Under the pieces are notes generated by a model. That model saw only the letters and a list, made by a program, of their open reading frames with translations. It did not search any database and was not told where the DNA came from. Made by a program: the position numbers and the translations under genes. A DNA stretch of 64,000 nucleotides, from assembly GCA_018806915.1 (NCBI GenBank), contig JAGKQI010000104.1:124001-188000 (forward strand), in the 5' to 3' direction. Each line of letters opens with the position of its first letter. The stretch's first letter is position 1. This stretch comes from Phytophthora colocasiae. Its lineage: Eukaryota > Oomycota > Peronosporomycetes > Peronosporales > Peronosporaceae. Below are positions 13,701 to 25,236 of the stretch, piece after piece.

Positions 13701-16700
13701 GCCATTCCGTGATGAACTGATCAACAAACACTGGGTTCCATACTTGCGAACTGCTGCGAATGGAGAGAGTATCGCTATGGCTGAAGAAGCTAACCCGTTG
13801 CTGATTCTGACGAATGACGCGCAGATCGCCGAGTGGAACACCCAAAAGCTTCCATCCGACCGCGTTTCAACGGAAAATGGCGCCATTGTGGTCACTACAG
13901 TGTCTATGGGTCGTCGACCGCTGATTGTGGACCCTCAGCTGCAGGCTATTGCCTGGATTCGAGAGATGGAGGCTCACAACAACCTCATCATCGTCCGAGT
14001 GGGGCAGAAAATGTGGATTGAACGCCTTAAGACTGCCATTGGTACCGACGGTGCCTTCTTGATTGAGAATTTGGGCGAGAAGATTGATCCTATCCTGGCT
14101 CCTGTGATCCAGCGCTCGACTTCTCGACGCGGTGCGCGATACGAAATCCAGATCGGAGATGCGTCGGTGCCGTATAACGACAACTTCCACTTGTATCTGC
14201 ACACGAAGCTGGGCAACCCGCACTATCCTCCTGAGATCCAAGCTGAATGCACCATCGTTAACTTTACAGTCACGATGCTTGGACTAGAGGACCAGTTGCT
14301 GAACCTTGTCGTGTCCAAGGAACGCCAGGATCTTGCCATTAAGAGAGAGAAGTTAATTCAGGAGCAAAACAATGGCAAGATCGAGCTCAAGAAGCTGGAA
14401 GATGATATCCTGTTCTACCTAGCAAGTGCTGACGATGACATCACGAACAATCAGCCTCTAATTCAGATTCTGAGTGACACGAAACACAAGGCTCAACGTA
14501 CACAGAACAACATGGAAGCTGCGAAGAAGACCCAGGAGTCTGTGAACATCACGAGTGAGAAATACCGCAGTATCGCCGCCCGAGGCTCTCTGCTCTTCTT
14601 CCTGATGAACGACATCAGCAAGGTGCATTGCTATTATATCTACTCGCTTGCATCTTTCCAGCAGGTCTTTTTGTCTGGAATCTATCGGGCTCCACCGGCG
14701 AAAAATCTCGTTGCGAATGAAGCTGAAGGTGCAGTCGAAGGCGAAGCTGCACCTGCAACTGAGGCTCCTGCAGCAGCAGAAGGTGGAGAAGGTGGAGGGG
14801 ATGAAAAAGCTGAAGAGGCGGAGCCTGCTGTTGTGGATTTGACTGACGAGGAGATGAAGGAACGCTGCCAAGTGCTGATGGATAGTATTACCTCGTGCGT
14901 TTACAACTATGTTCGTCGTGGGCTTTTCGAGCGCAACAAACTCACGGTCGCCACGATGCTGTGTCTCAAGATCTTGCTGAAAGATGGGTTGCTTAGTGAT
15001 TCAGAGGTCGAATATTTCCTCATCAGCAAAGCTCATCCAGACGCTGGTAATGCTGGTTCAGCTTCGGAGTGGTTACCCTCTGCAATCTGGGCTAAGTTGA
15101 AGGCACTGGAGAGTGCGAAAGCTTTCCAAGGACTGGGGGATGGCATTCAAAACGACCCTGATGAGTGGAGAAAGTGGTTTGCTACTGAAGATGCTGAGAG
15201 ACAGAAGATCCCTGGGGACTTCATCAAGTTGACTTCTTTCCAGCGATTGATCTTACTGCGTGCCATGCGACCAGATCGAGTGACCAACGCTTTGCGTACG
15301 TTCATCCTCGATTCCCTAGGTGAAGAGTACGTGACTCAACCACCGTTCAACATGGAGGCGACGTACGCAGAAACGAACTCAAGTATTCCGATCTTCTTCG
15401 TGCTATTCCCTGGCGTTGACCCGACGCCGTGGGTCGAGACTCTCGGTAAAGCGAATGGTGTCAGCCTCGAAAACAACAATTTCATCAATATTTCCATGGG
15501 ACAAGGGCAGGAAGCGTACGCCGGTGATGCATTGAAACGACTGAGTACGGAGGGTGGCTGGATCATCTTACAGAATGTGCACTTGATGCAATCATGGCTG
15601 CCGACACTGGAGCGCCAACTGGAAGAGGTGGCAACTGAAGGTGCTCACGATCTATTCCGATGCTTCATCTCAGCTGAGCCTCCTCCATTGCCCGATATGT
15701 TAAACATCCCTGAGTCGCTGCTTCAAAGCTGTATTAAGGTCGCTAATGAGGCTCCGTCGGATATTCAGTCGAACCTACGTCGAGCGTGGGCGAACTTTGG
15801 TGAAGACAAGGTACAGGCATGCACGAAGCCAGCGGAGTTCAAGGCTTGCCTGTTCTCGCTGTGTTGGTTCCACGCCATTGTACTGGGCCGTCGAAGATTT
15901 GGGCAACAAGGTTGGAGTCGTGCCTACAGTTTTAATACTGGAGATCTCACTATCTGCGCCAACATCCTGCACTCGTACCTGGACAACAATGCCTCTGTTC
16001 CGTGGGATGATCTGCGCTACCTATTTGGTGAAATCATGTACGGTGGACACATCACGGACGCTTGGGATCGACGTACAAACAACACGTATCTGGCAGTTCT
16101 CATCGATCCAGGGCTACTGAGTGGGATGGAGCTTGGTCCAGGGTTTAAGTCTCCGAATCCGCAAGAGTTCTCGTTCGCAGACTACGCCAACTACATCGAG
16201 AAGAACATGGTTCCTGAGGCTCCACCACTCTTTGGACTCCATCCGAATGCTGAAATCGGCTACCTCACCACAACGTGCGAGACGTTGTGCTACACAATCG
16301 TGACGATTGGAGGAGGGGCTGGAGGCGGCGGAGGCGAGGAAGGAGGAGGCGGGGACAAAACGGCAGCTTTACGTGCGTCTATTGACGACTTGGAAACGCG
16401 TTGTCCAGAGTTCTTCAATATGTTGGACGTGGTGGAGGCTGCAACGCCGCACTTGACTGAAGAACACGGACCTTTCGTGGTAGTGGCACTGCAGGAATGC
16501 AGCCGAATGAATGTGTTACTACAGGAGATTCGACTATCGCTTGGCGATCTGAAGAAAGGTCTTAATGGACAGCTCAATATGTCACAAGCCATGGAAGACT
16601 TGGCCACAGCGATGTCGTTGAACGAAGTACCCGGACGAAACCCGTTCTCACAGTGCAAGTGGGAGAAGAAAGCCTGGCCGTCAACCAAGTCGCTGAGTGG

Positions 16701-17319
16701 TTGGTTTTCGGACATGGTGAAGCGTCATGAACAGCTTATGATGTGGGCTGGAGACACGACAGGAGGAGGCGGGAGCTGCTTCGTCACCCCGTTCTCTATT
16801 TGGTTGCCAGGCCTCTTCAATCCGACGGCCTACACGACGGCGTGTCTACAGGTAACCTCCCGAAAGCGCTTCATGCCACTTAACCAGATGACAGTAGAGA
16901 CCCACGTGACCACGATCCAAGACTCGTCGACCGTCTCGTATTACCCTGATGACGGCGTGTTTGTGCACGGGCTTATTCTCGAAGGTGCACGATGGAGCAC
17001 ACTGGACGAGATCAACGAACGCTATCCCGTTGGTGCGACACCGCCTACCGAGTGTGGCGGTACATTGCTGGATAGCAACCCGAAGGAGCTGCTTTGGAGC
17101 ATGCCTGTCATCTACGTCAAGGCCGTGACCACATTACCGACGTGGGAACCGTCTTCAGTAGGCTACTTGCGCCACGACCCCAACACCTACGAGTGCCCTG
17201 TGTACCTCACGCGCTTCCGTGGCCACACATACATTTTCTTGGCGACATTACCGACCGACTGCGGCAGTGCCAAGTGGGTATTACGTGGTGTCGCACTGAT
17301 CTTCCAAGACGACAACTAG
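4763..17319 (+). CDS. Kelch-containing axonemal dynein heavy chain (outer-arm alpha-like)
   Basis: This is a flagellar motor heavy chain of about 4,160 aa. Exon 4763-4961 carries the first kelch repeat and splices (phase 1) to a single 12.3-kb exon, 5039-17319. Counting from 5032: kelch repeats to ~280, an IPT/TIG module (~290-370), a filamin-type Ig repeat (~375-490), dynein tail and linker, AAA1 P-loop GPAGTGKT (1308-1315), AAA2 GPPASGK (1597-1603), AAA3 GPAGTGKT (1946-1953), AAA4 GVGGSGK (2303-2309), the antiparallel stalk coiled coils (~2533-2650 and ~2780-2843) around the microtubule-binding tip, then AAA5, AAA6 and the C-terminal domain. Kelch plus IPT/filamin in the tail is known from the Chlamydomonas outer-arm alpha chain, hence the subtype. 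Oddities are an Ala/Glu/Gly-rich insert (nt ~14715-14840) and a Gly-rich loop (nt ~16306-16350). The exact start is unresolved, since no in-frame ATG opens the first exon; a split start at 4673 is possible. Confidence 0.93.
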
Positions 17320-17420
17320 TACCTACCGATGCTTTTGGATGTGAACAAGTTAGCAGCGAAAGAGACGGAGATGCATGGAATAACCCTTTGACAGCGTAAT
17401 AGTCTACACAACCTTTATTT

Positions 17421-18017
17421 CTACTTCTTCTTCTGCAATGCCAGCATCTTCTCCAGGTAGCTGCCGTCGTTGGGAATCTCCGGGACACCTCCCGGCGTCT
17501 CAGGCACTTGCTCCTTCTTCTCCTCTGTAGGTTCCTCCTTCTTCTCCTCTTCCTGCACTGCATCCAAAGTCTTTGCTTTCGATCGTTCCTTGCGTCGTCG
17601 CCTTTTCTCGGCGCGCTTTTGCATCTTGGCGTCGAACTCATCAGCACTGCGCTTGCGTTTGTCGTCGAAATCGCGCTGTGCCTTGTTTTCCTTGTAGCGC
17701 TGTTCCATCGCTGCTACGCGCTCCATCTCTCTGTATAACATTACAACGATCAATTAGAATGCATGCCCACCCAGGAACAAGTTACTATTGCCATCGCACC
17801 GTCTTCTGGCGGCTCGATAAGTGTGGAAGTCGCCGCTGCCAGCTCCCGCAGAGCTGCCGGACACATTGTCCACGCGGTTCACGTGCAGCTTGTCATCCTT
17901 GCCGCCACTAACAGGTATGGCCGTTGTAGAACTGTCTGCTGCTGCTGCATTGTACGCCACAGCGGCACCTTGTGCATCCTGATCGCTGAAGGTCTGCGTC
18001 GACGTGTAGCGGCCCAT
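17421..18017 (-). CDS. PRKRIP1: PRKRIP1-like small basic coiled-coil protein
   Basis: Two exons on the minus strand, 18017-17800 and 17730-17421, encode about 175 aa. The splice joins the motif DNVSGSSAGAGSGDFHTYR to RRREMERVAAMEQRYKE, the signature order of PRKRIP1 proteins (SSAGAGSGEFH followed by a basic RRRE helix). A long, strongly basic lysine/arginine helix and a glutamate-rich tail follow. In animals PRKRIP1 binds double-stranded RNA and is found in the spliceosome, so a nuclear splicing role is likely here. Both the GT donor and AG acceptor are in phase 2 and restore the family sequence exactly, which makes the two-exon model firm. Its 3' end converges on the dynein gene, leaving about 100 bp between the stop codons. 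Confidence 0.85.
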
Positions 18018-18432
18018 TATTGACGAATCACTGACAATAATGTATTGCTGGGAGCAATTTTAAATACACTTTAAATATATTTTTAATACAATATGCAGCC
18101 ATGAGAATCGCACCTAATGGGATAAGTAAATAAAAGCAGAAATATGCAATTCCTTTTAAAAACAATAATGCATATATCTGCTTTTTCTTTTTTACGAATA
18201 TGTCATCCATATATTTCTGCTTTTTTTATGATAGTGAATAAATTGTGTCGATGGCCCGACTATGAAAACTACCTTTACGAGGTGGTGATGATTGGTGGAA
18301 AGTCATTGTGGCTTTGCGATTGGTTGAAAATCAATATAATTTTCGCTTGGTGAGCGACGAGCAATTACATTCTGAGGCTAGGAGCAAGCGCCTTGTTGGT
18401 CGGAAGTGGATTGAGTGCGTCTCTAGAGAATC
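18018..18432. other. AT-rich intergenic region between divergent genes
   Basis: The 415 bp separate the divergent starts of the PRKRIP1-like and L13 genes, so both promoters should lie here. The stretch 18050-18240 is strongly AT-rich and contains a perfect 14-bp inverted repeat, listed separately. No protein or RNA gene was recognised. Confidence 0.5.
18132..18224. repeat. Inverted repeat, 14-bp arms with 65-bp loop
   Basis: AAAAGCAGAAATAT at 18132-18145 is repeated as its exact reverse complement at 18211-18224. A third partial copy (CATATATCTGCTTTTT) lies between them near 18171. The setting is AT-rich and intergenic. It could be a small foldback element or a chance feature of low-complexity DNA. 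Confidence 0.55.
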
Positions 18433-18855
18433 ATGAGCAAGATTGCACAGGCCTCCAAGGTGGCGTGGCATGTCGTGGACGCCAAGGGCCAGGTGCTCGG
18501 CCGTTTGGCGTCGCAGCTGGCGCCTATTCTGCGCGGCAAGCACAAACCCACGTACGCTCCTAATGTGGACTGCGGCGACTACGTGGTGGTGATTAACGCC
18601 AAGGACATCGTGCTCACGGGCAACAAGTGGAACAATAAGTTATATCGCTGGCACACGGGCCACCCGGGTGGTCTCAAGCAGCGCACGGCCAAGGAGCTGT
18701 TCGAGCGCAAGCCTGAGGACGTGCTGCGCAAAGCTGTGTACGGTATGCTGCCTCGCAACCGCATGCGCGCGCTGCAGGACAAGAAGCTCAAGATCTTCAT
18801 GGGCGAGGAACACGACTTCGCAGAAGAGGTGGGCCCGAACCCCGTTATCCTGTAG
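18433..18855 (+). CDS. MRPL13: Mitochondrial (bacterial-type) large-subunit ribosomal protein L13 (uL13m)
   Basis: A single-exon 140-aa protein with the complete bacterial-type uL13 fold: WHVVDAKGQVLGRLAS near the start, HKPTYAPNVDCGDYVVVINA, LTGNKWNNKLYRWHTGHPGGLK, and AVYGMLPRNRMR in the C-terminal half. This is the form found in bacterial and mitochondrial ribosomes, not the cytosolic L13a form, so it should act in the mitochondrial large subunit. No long cleavable presequence is visible; only about 10 residues precede the conserved core, so import would have to use an internal or very short signal. It shares an upstream region with the divergent PRKRIP1-like gene and ends 91 bp from the convergent SPEF2-like gene. 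Confidence 0.93.
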   Translation: MSKIAQASKVAWHVVDAKGQVLGRLASQLAPILRGKHKPTYAPNVDCGDYVVVINAKDIVLTGNKWNNKLYRWHTGHPGGLKQRTAKELFERKPEDVLRKAVYGMLPRNRMRALQDKKLKIFMGEEHDFAEEVGPNPVIL

Positions 18856-18946
18856 GCCAGACACGATATAGACAGAAGAGGAAGCACGGAGAGGTTGGTG
18901 GAGGAAGGAATACACGGCTGGTGCACCCTTTGTTACTTGTGTGTGT

Positions 18947-21900
18947 TTATTGTGCTAGGTCTGCAGGATCAGGTTCGTTGTTTTCGTTCTGTTGCTGTTG
19001 TAGGAGGATTTCATGTTCGTACTCTTGCTGGCGTTCAAGTTCAAGTTGTTGTTGCCGTTCAAGCTCATCTCTAGCTTCGTCTTCTTGGAACTGTCGGAGT
19101 AAGTCTTCCTGTGTACTCATGGCGGTGAGCAGAGCCTCGATATCAATGAGCGCGGACTGTTTCATGGGGAAACGCGCAGCGATCTGTCACAGAAAACCAC
19201 AGACTAGAGTCATGCATGATGACATGGCAATTAATGCTGTACAGACAGTACCTCTGCGATGACGTGTGCGGGGCATCGACGCCAGACGTTTGGAACCGCA
19301 TCAGGGAGCGATGTCAACGCTGCTATCGTTTCCACTATAGTGATGAGTGGGAGAAACCCTGAGTTGTCGATGGTCTGGGAGATCAAGACCTCCTGAAGAT
19401 CATCCCGTTGACGAGGGTTTAGAAGCAATTCGTGTGCTTCTTCAATAATTGGTGGTGCGTCAGGAGGGGATCGAGGCAACAAGCGTCGATGCCCATCGAT
19501 GCGGACCATGGTATCTTCACGCAACTGCACCGTTGTCGGAAACCTCTCGACGAACTCAGGCTACAAGCATAAAAACAATTAGCTCCTGCCAACAAAATAT
19601 AGGCATAGGAATACATACGCTGACGTCAATGAAAGTCGGAAGGGCGACTTCCGCCTCGATAGCAGCACGAACATATTCCACAACACCAGCTACAGCCGCG
19701 TGTTCTCGGTTTTTTCGATCTTCTAGGACACCTCGTAGAGTGATCTCGATGGAGCGCATGGACCGTGTGATTTCGTCACAACTTTTCTCGGTAGCTTCTT
19801 GAAGAAATCGTACCCGCCGCTCCATCATGTCGTATTCATATCTGATCCCATTGAGCAAGTTCACTTTGCAGATACCCTCCTCAACCTGCTCGTGTGTGTC
19901 GGCAATGGAGTTAATTGCTTCCATCCACGAACTACATCGTTGGAGAACATGTCCATACTCTGCCAATAGCTCAGTCAATGTCAAAGACTCTGCCAAGGCG
20001 TCTTCGCTACTTGCAGCAGGGTTAGTTGGAGGTGCTACAGCAGATGCTGGAGCCTTCGCTTTTCCCTTCGGAGCAGCTTTCCCTGTTGCAGCGGGTGCTG
20101 ATGGAGTTTCTACTGGGATTTCACATGTCGGATCGCGATAAACTCTGCACGCAACCTCCAAGCGAGGCTGATGAGAGTGCCAAATTTCCACAATGCTATT
20201 GAGCTGAGAGTGATCACTACTTGCAGCGTAGTGGCCATCCACAAGAATCTGGACAGACGTTCGGAAGCGGTCGCATTCTGCTTGAAGCGCCATTTGATAA
20301 ATCGCAGCGACGTGTTGGCACGTGTCTTCAGTCCATCCATCCCCAACCAGGTTACAAAGCTCCTCCTCATTCTGTGTGAATTTCGACTCAACGAGAGTTC
20401 TCAGTTCGTCCTGCAGAATATCAGTTCGAGCATGGAGCTCGAACTTGGTGAGATCATTGAAGCGCATTTCGTCGATCACCTCGTTAAATTGTCTTTGGAA
20501 CACATTGACAAATTCTTGTTTCTGGTCAGGACGTCGTACAAACTCGCAAAACTCGCGTGTCATTATTTGAGCACGATCTGTAACTTGATGCCGCTCTTCC
20601 CGCAGCAAGGCAAAACTTGTCTTCATAACAGCAATATACTCCACTTCCATGTCATTCCACAATGCCGTCAGAGCCCGAGCTGTTGCTGGCACCAACTCGC
20701 CAGAATATTTACTACTGGGCACAGGACGACAGGACCTCTCTTCTTCCGCCCAATTTTTTACAGTGGTCAGGACACCATCAAGGTGATGTTGAACATCTTC
20801 CAGCTTTTGCCGAATCTCCAGAAGCTCTTCCTTTTTTGCTTTCGCTTCCTCTGCTTCCGTCAGGGATGCTTGTGTTTTGGCCACATCTATCTCAGCCTCG
20901 TCAATCTCCGAGATGAAAGCGTCCAGACGTCTTTGCCTTTCCTCCTCACTTGCCATGAGTTCCTGCTCGCCTGCTTCTAGCTTGAACTGCTTCGCATCCG
21001 CTTCTTCTCTTTTTTCATTCAGCAAATTGCTCACAATGTTTGCAATTGCGTCATGAATTTCACTTACATTCATTCCGGTGTTGGAAAACTCGTGCAACGT
21101 TTTGAATTTGGTATGCCAGGATTTGTGATCGGGCGAAAACCCATCGTTAGCCAAGCAATGCAACGACAAAAACTCACTTGCATACGCCGTCGGGTTGACA
21201 TGCTGCAAACGATGCCTTGCAATTGAATCGTCCGGAGGAGGATCAAAAACCAAGTGATTTTTTGTTCCTGTTGTGGTATCCTCAACTTGACCCAAGCATC
21301 GATCTAAAACCGAATCAATAGGGCAGTCAATGTGAAAAACGAGATCCACACCCGATTTGCCGTGGAAGAATGACGGTAATAATGGCGGTTTTCTTCGTCC
21401 AGGAGCAAGGGGCGATTCAAAATCAAATGGAGAAGGAATAGCGGCCGGATCCTTGTATCCAGAAAGATGTTCCTCTAAACTTTGGTCGTGGCGGTTTGTT
21501 GCAGGAAGATCGTAGATCACCCAGTCAGCTTTGCTGTCGATATTTTGCGGAAGGTTTTGCGATTCAATCTCGCCGATAGAATCCATCACAAGACGGCTGT
21601 ACAGCTCTGGAGGAATTTCCTTTCCATTGACCAGAAGACTTTTCAATATGTAGCCAATATCACTTGAATTTTCAACCGCGCTTTGGATCAGCTCGTGAAC
21701 CGAGATCACGGACAAGTTATACATTTCGCCTAGAAGCTTCGCTTGAGTTTCTTTTCCAGCGAACGGAGGTCCAAAGACAAGAATCCGGAGATGCTGATGA
21801 GATCTCAACGAAGGTAGAACCGAGGTTGGTACGCTGGGTTCAGCACTCTCTTTAAGTTCATCATTTTCCAACACGGCATCGGTCTGAGAACTTGACAAGT

Positions 21901-23919
21901 AAGTGATCCACCGCAGCGACTTGATTGCTTCTCCAAGGATGAAACAGTCCTTAATGGCTTCTTGTGCTCCAATGAAAAGAGATCCATTGTTTATCGTAGT
22001 CAAAGGGGTTTGTTGTTCACTTGTCGTCTGGAATGGCAGGAAACTTGACAAGTATACCTCCAACTCGTGCTTGTCCAATAATTCAGCTTGACTTGAATTG
22101 TTTGTAGCAGAAGCAAGATACGTTTTGACAACGTTGCAGCCATTCACAAAGTTTATCTTGTACTCGTTCCATGTCTCCGCGGTCAGAAACACGGAAGGAT
22201 CTCTAGAATGCAACGTCTCCTCCCGTTTTTCAGCAATAACAAGCATAAACTCCACCATTTCGTGCATGATAGCGCTGGAAATCTCTTCACTGAGAAAACG
22301 GCCAGCCGCTTCAATGGATGTCTGGACATTCTTCTGTTGTAAAGTCTGCATTTCACAGTCATCCTCAAATCGAAGGAGCAGATTGTGATAGCAGCCCGTA
22401 TCTCGATCCATCGCCGCTACAGAATCCGATTCTTTTTGGTTCATGTACTCTTGATTTCGCATCGACCTGTTTTCCCGAGCTACTTCCTTGTAGATTAGAA
22501 TTCGATCCATTTCACCATGCACATCCTTCTCGCCGTTGGTGTTCCGCAACACCACGTCCTCAAGTATATTGGCTACACGAGCAGTTCCGATTCGAGTGTG
22601 AGAGTAAACACATTCTTGAACGAACCGCTTCCGCCTACGCGACAAGTTTTCCTTGCGTTTTTCACGTCGCTGCCGTTGCTGTTTGATAACACTTGATGCG
22701 CTTTCCATTTCCAGTATGTTCGCATGATAGAGCTCTCTTTCGTTCATTGATGAACCTGCAAGGTTCGAAGTTAGCGCTGTCGTGAGCGAGCGCAGACCGT
22801 ACCCAACCGATTTGCGCGAAGTAACCTTCCCACTGGCAAGCGAGTTATTTGATCCTCCTTCTGCCTGTCAGAAACTCGCCCATAGTTAGGTCACAAAGAG
22901 CCATACAAAGAGCCATTCTGACGCATTCCGAACACCTACATCAAAGTCGTCCAGATCATTTCGCACTTTTTGGCGCAGGCTAAAAGTGAGGTTTTCCTGT
23001 AGTGATATCGATATACGCCGTCAACAAGTATTTGGACAGTATAGATGGCCAGTAGATCGCAGACCTCTGCTTCTTCACGTTTCTTCACCAGTTGCTGGAA
23101 AAATGCAGCCCTCCGCTGCTCACGAGCACTTTTCTTCTGCAGCGCCAGTCTCCATGCAGGCGAGTCTGTTTCTTCGAGAGCTTCCTTGATGAAGCTGCTA
23201 TGAATGTAAGCGCGATGAAGTCTCTCCGCTTTTGTCGCCTCTAGTACCTCTTTCTGCTCTGCCATTTTCTCTCGGTATACCTTTGTCTTGATAGCTTCGT
23301 CCGCAATTTGGTCCCTGGCAAGTGAAAACCTCGTCACAATACACAAAACGCACTCCGATCGAAAATCATAAAACTCACTTTTCTTGTTGCAGCGAGGAGA
23401 TTGAGCGTGTATGCCGTCGAACAGAGTGCTCGAATAACCGCAGCTTCTCCGTATCATAGGCTGGCTTTGCCAACTTGACTGGCCTGTTGTGCAACGGGAT
23501 GATCCCCGTCTGCTCTAATGACTTGGTCGAAACGGCAGGTGCTCTACCAACTCGAGAAGCTGCGATCTAACAATACAACGATTAGAACCCCATTATCTCG
23601 TAGGCTTTGGGAATTTTACCTTGATCTGGTACAGAAGGTTGGCTGCAGCGTTCTTGTTCTCGTTCATAATGGCAGCAGCCACGTTAGCGTCGAACTTGAC
23701 GTTGAGGTTGCGTAGCGGTGGCTCTAACAGGCAGAAGTTGAGGATCTTAGCGTCGGCGCTAGAGCTGCGCATGAAGTCGGTGAAGTTGTGCTGATGGTTC
23801 AGGCGGTGCAAGATTTCGCCCAGTAGGTAACCGCTGGCGAAATCCACCTCCATGTTCGTCACGTGCGTCGACAGGCCAAGCTCATGGTTGATCCAGTGCA
23901 GCAGCAGTTCCGCCATCAC
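18947..23919 (-). CDS. SPEF2: SPEF2/CPC1-like flagellar central-pair protein with adenylate kinase-like domain
   Basis: Seven exons on the minus strand give about 1,493 aa: 23919-23620, 23566-23379, 23314-23065, 22996-22936, 22755-19619, 19560-19252, 19183-18947. All junctions are GT-AG and keep phase. The N terminus (AELLLHWINHELGL, ASGYLLGEILHRLN) is the CH-like domain of SPEF2. Basic coiled coil follows, then an adenylate kinase-like domain (~585-830) with P-loop GPPFAGKETQ, in which the usual second Gly of GKGT is Glu. The rest is long coiled coil with an Ala/Pro/Lys linker (about nt 20000-20100) and an acidic, Gln-rich tail. In Chlamydomonas CPC1 is part of the central-pair C1b projection and controls beating; in mammals SPEF2 is needed for sperm tails. 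A zoospore flagellum role fits the nearby dynein gene. The tiny 61-bp exon 4 is inferred from phase and splice signals. Confidence 0.85.
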
Positions 23920-25236
23920 AGCAGGCGCAGTCTGTAGTAGAGTGCGGTAGACAAGGGACTACCGTAGACAGCACGCGATCCGTCGGGGCTTGCGATTCCA
24001 AAAAGGCGCCCATGTTGAAGTCGCGTTGTGTGGTGCACACAATGATTCCTGGATTTTTGTGTGCGAAACACAAAGTACGCTAGGGTTGTTAGTCCGATGC
24101 GGTTTGTTACGCTAGATTGGTCGAGGATGCGGGAGAAACGTGTTTGGTGGCGCGGAGTGGCGACGAAGGTATGGTAGAGCGCGTGTGGTCGTGTGTGGAG
24201 GTGGTGGTAGGTGGGTATGTGTGTTGTGTAGTTGAAGCAGATCGGACGTGTCGAACAGAGAAAAGCCGGTGCGTGTGGTCGGTCACCTTTGAGCTGTTCC
24301 TCCAAGTTGGGAGGATCAGGCTAAATTGCGCTGTGTTGGACAGTGTCCAATGGACACTGAGCGGTAGAGCCTCAGCCTGAGAGCAGTCCTTGCCATCCTT
24401 GTGACAGCGGTAAAAATGCTGTCGTCGAGAGAAATCTCATCACTGGAAAGAGCCGTTGATGGTGATCTCTGAACCGTTGGGTATAATATCTCTTTACCCA
24501 AAGCCAGCAACCCAGTGGCTACAATTTATATCATCTTGGGACAGCGGCGCACTATGCGTATATGAACGGAGCAACGTGACTGAGCGCTCCGACGATCAAA
24601 TGCCTGCCCGAACTCCGGGGTGGACTCCAGTCTGGCAGGCAGCACATCAGGTTCAGGTTACCAACGTGGCGCTTTACAATCCTCCTCCTGGCAGGAGTCC
24701 TGCTGCACAGTTAAAACCTTTATAACTTTATACGATTCTATTCAACCCTATTCACCGTCGACCGATCACCTTCACATCTCTTCTTAGTGGCGTTGCGTAG
24801 GTGCTGCTAATGTCGGCTGCACCATTGGCGTGCGAACGCGACATTCAGCGCCGCCGCCACTAGCATCGATGCCACAAATAGTGAAGCACCAGTACTGAAA
24901 GCATTAGGATACTCCCAGCAAAATTCCCCAGCACTCAAAAATAGCTATTGCGTTGCGAAATTATCAAGACTACTTTTTTTTTGTAGCCTATCAGCGGCAA
25001 GAACCTGTGAGAAGCGATGTTTCGCCGTCTCTTTGATGCGCCAGCGATTGCGTCCCAGAATCGATTTCGCCTCGCGCTGTCCATTCCGTGGAATCCCGTC
25101 CGTCATCTCTTGGGTCTTCGCAGAGCGACAGGTGCAGGTTTCCTCCAGTTCAGGCCATATCGAAGTTTGCTACATGACACAGAGGTCTCGTGTGCAGTGA
25201 GAGAGAGACCCAGCCAATACTTCAAGTGATACAAAG
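23920..25236. other. 1.3-kb intergenic region, no supported gene
   Basis: It lies between the divergent SPEF2-like gene and the unknown acidic-protein gene, so it holds both 5' regions. Short frames exist (for example 25017-25229, 70 codons, ending 7 bp before the next ATG), but none shows a recognisable domain. A short hairpin (AGTGTCC-AAT-GGACACT) sits near 24341-24358. No tRNA with a full set of arms was found. Confidence 0.45.

Noticed and set aside
22936..23457. 173-codon minus-strand frame as a separate gene
   Set aside because: Splice signals and phases show that its conserved part is exon 3 of the SPEF2-like gene; the remainder is intron read-through.
24350..24390. tRNA-like D-arm sequence (AGCGGTAGAGC)
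   Set aside because: No matching T-arm, anticodon stem or acceptor stem could be found around it.
25017..25229. 70-codon frame directly upstream of the acidic-protein gene
   Set aside because: No conserved motif; more likely an upstream ORF or chance frame in the leader.
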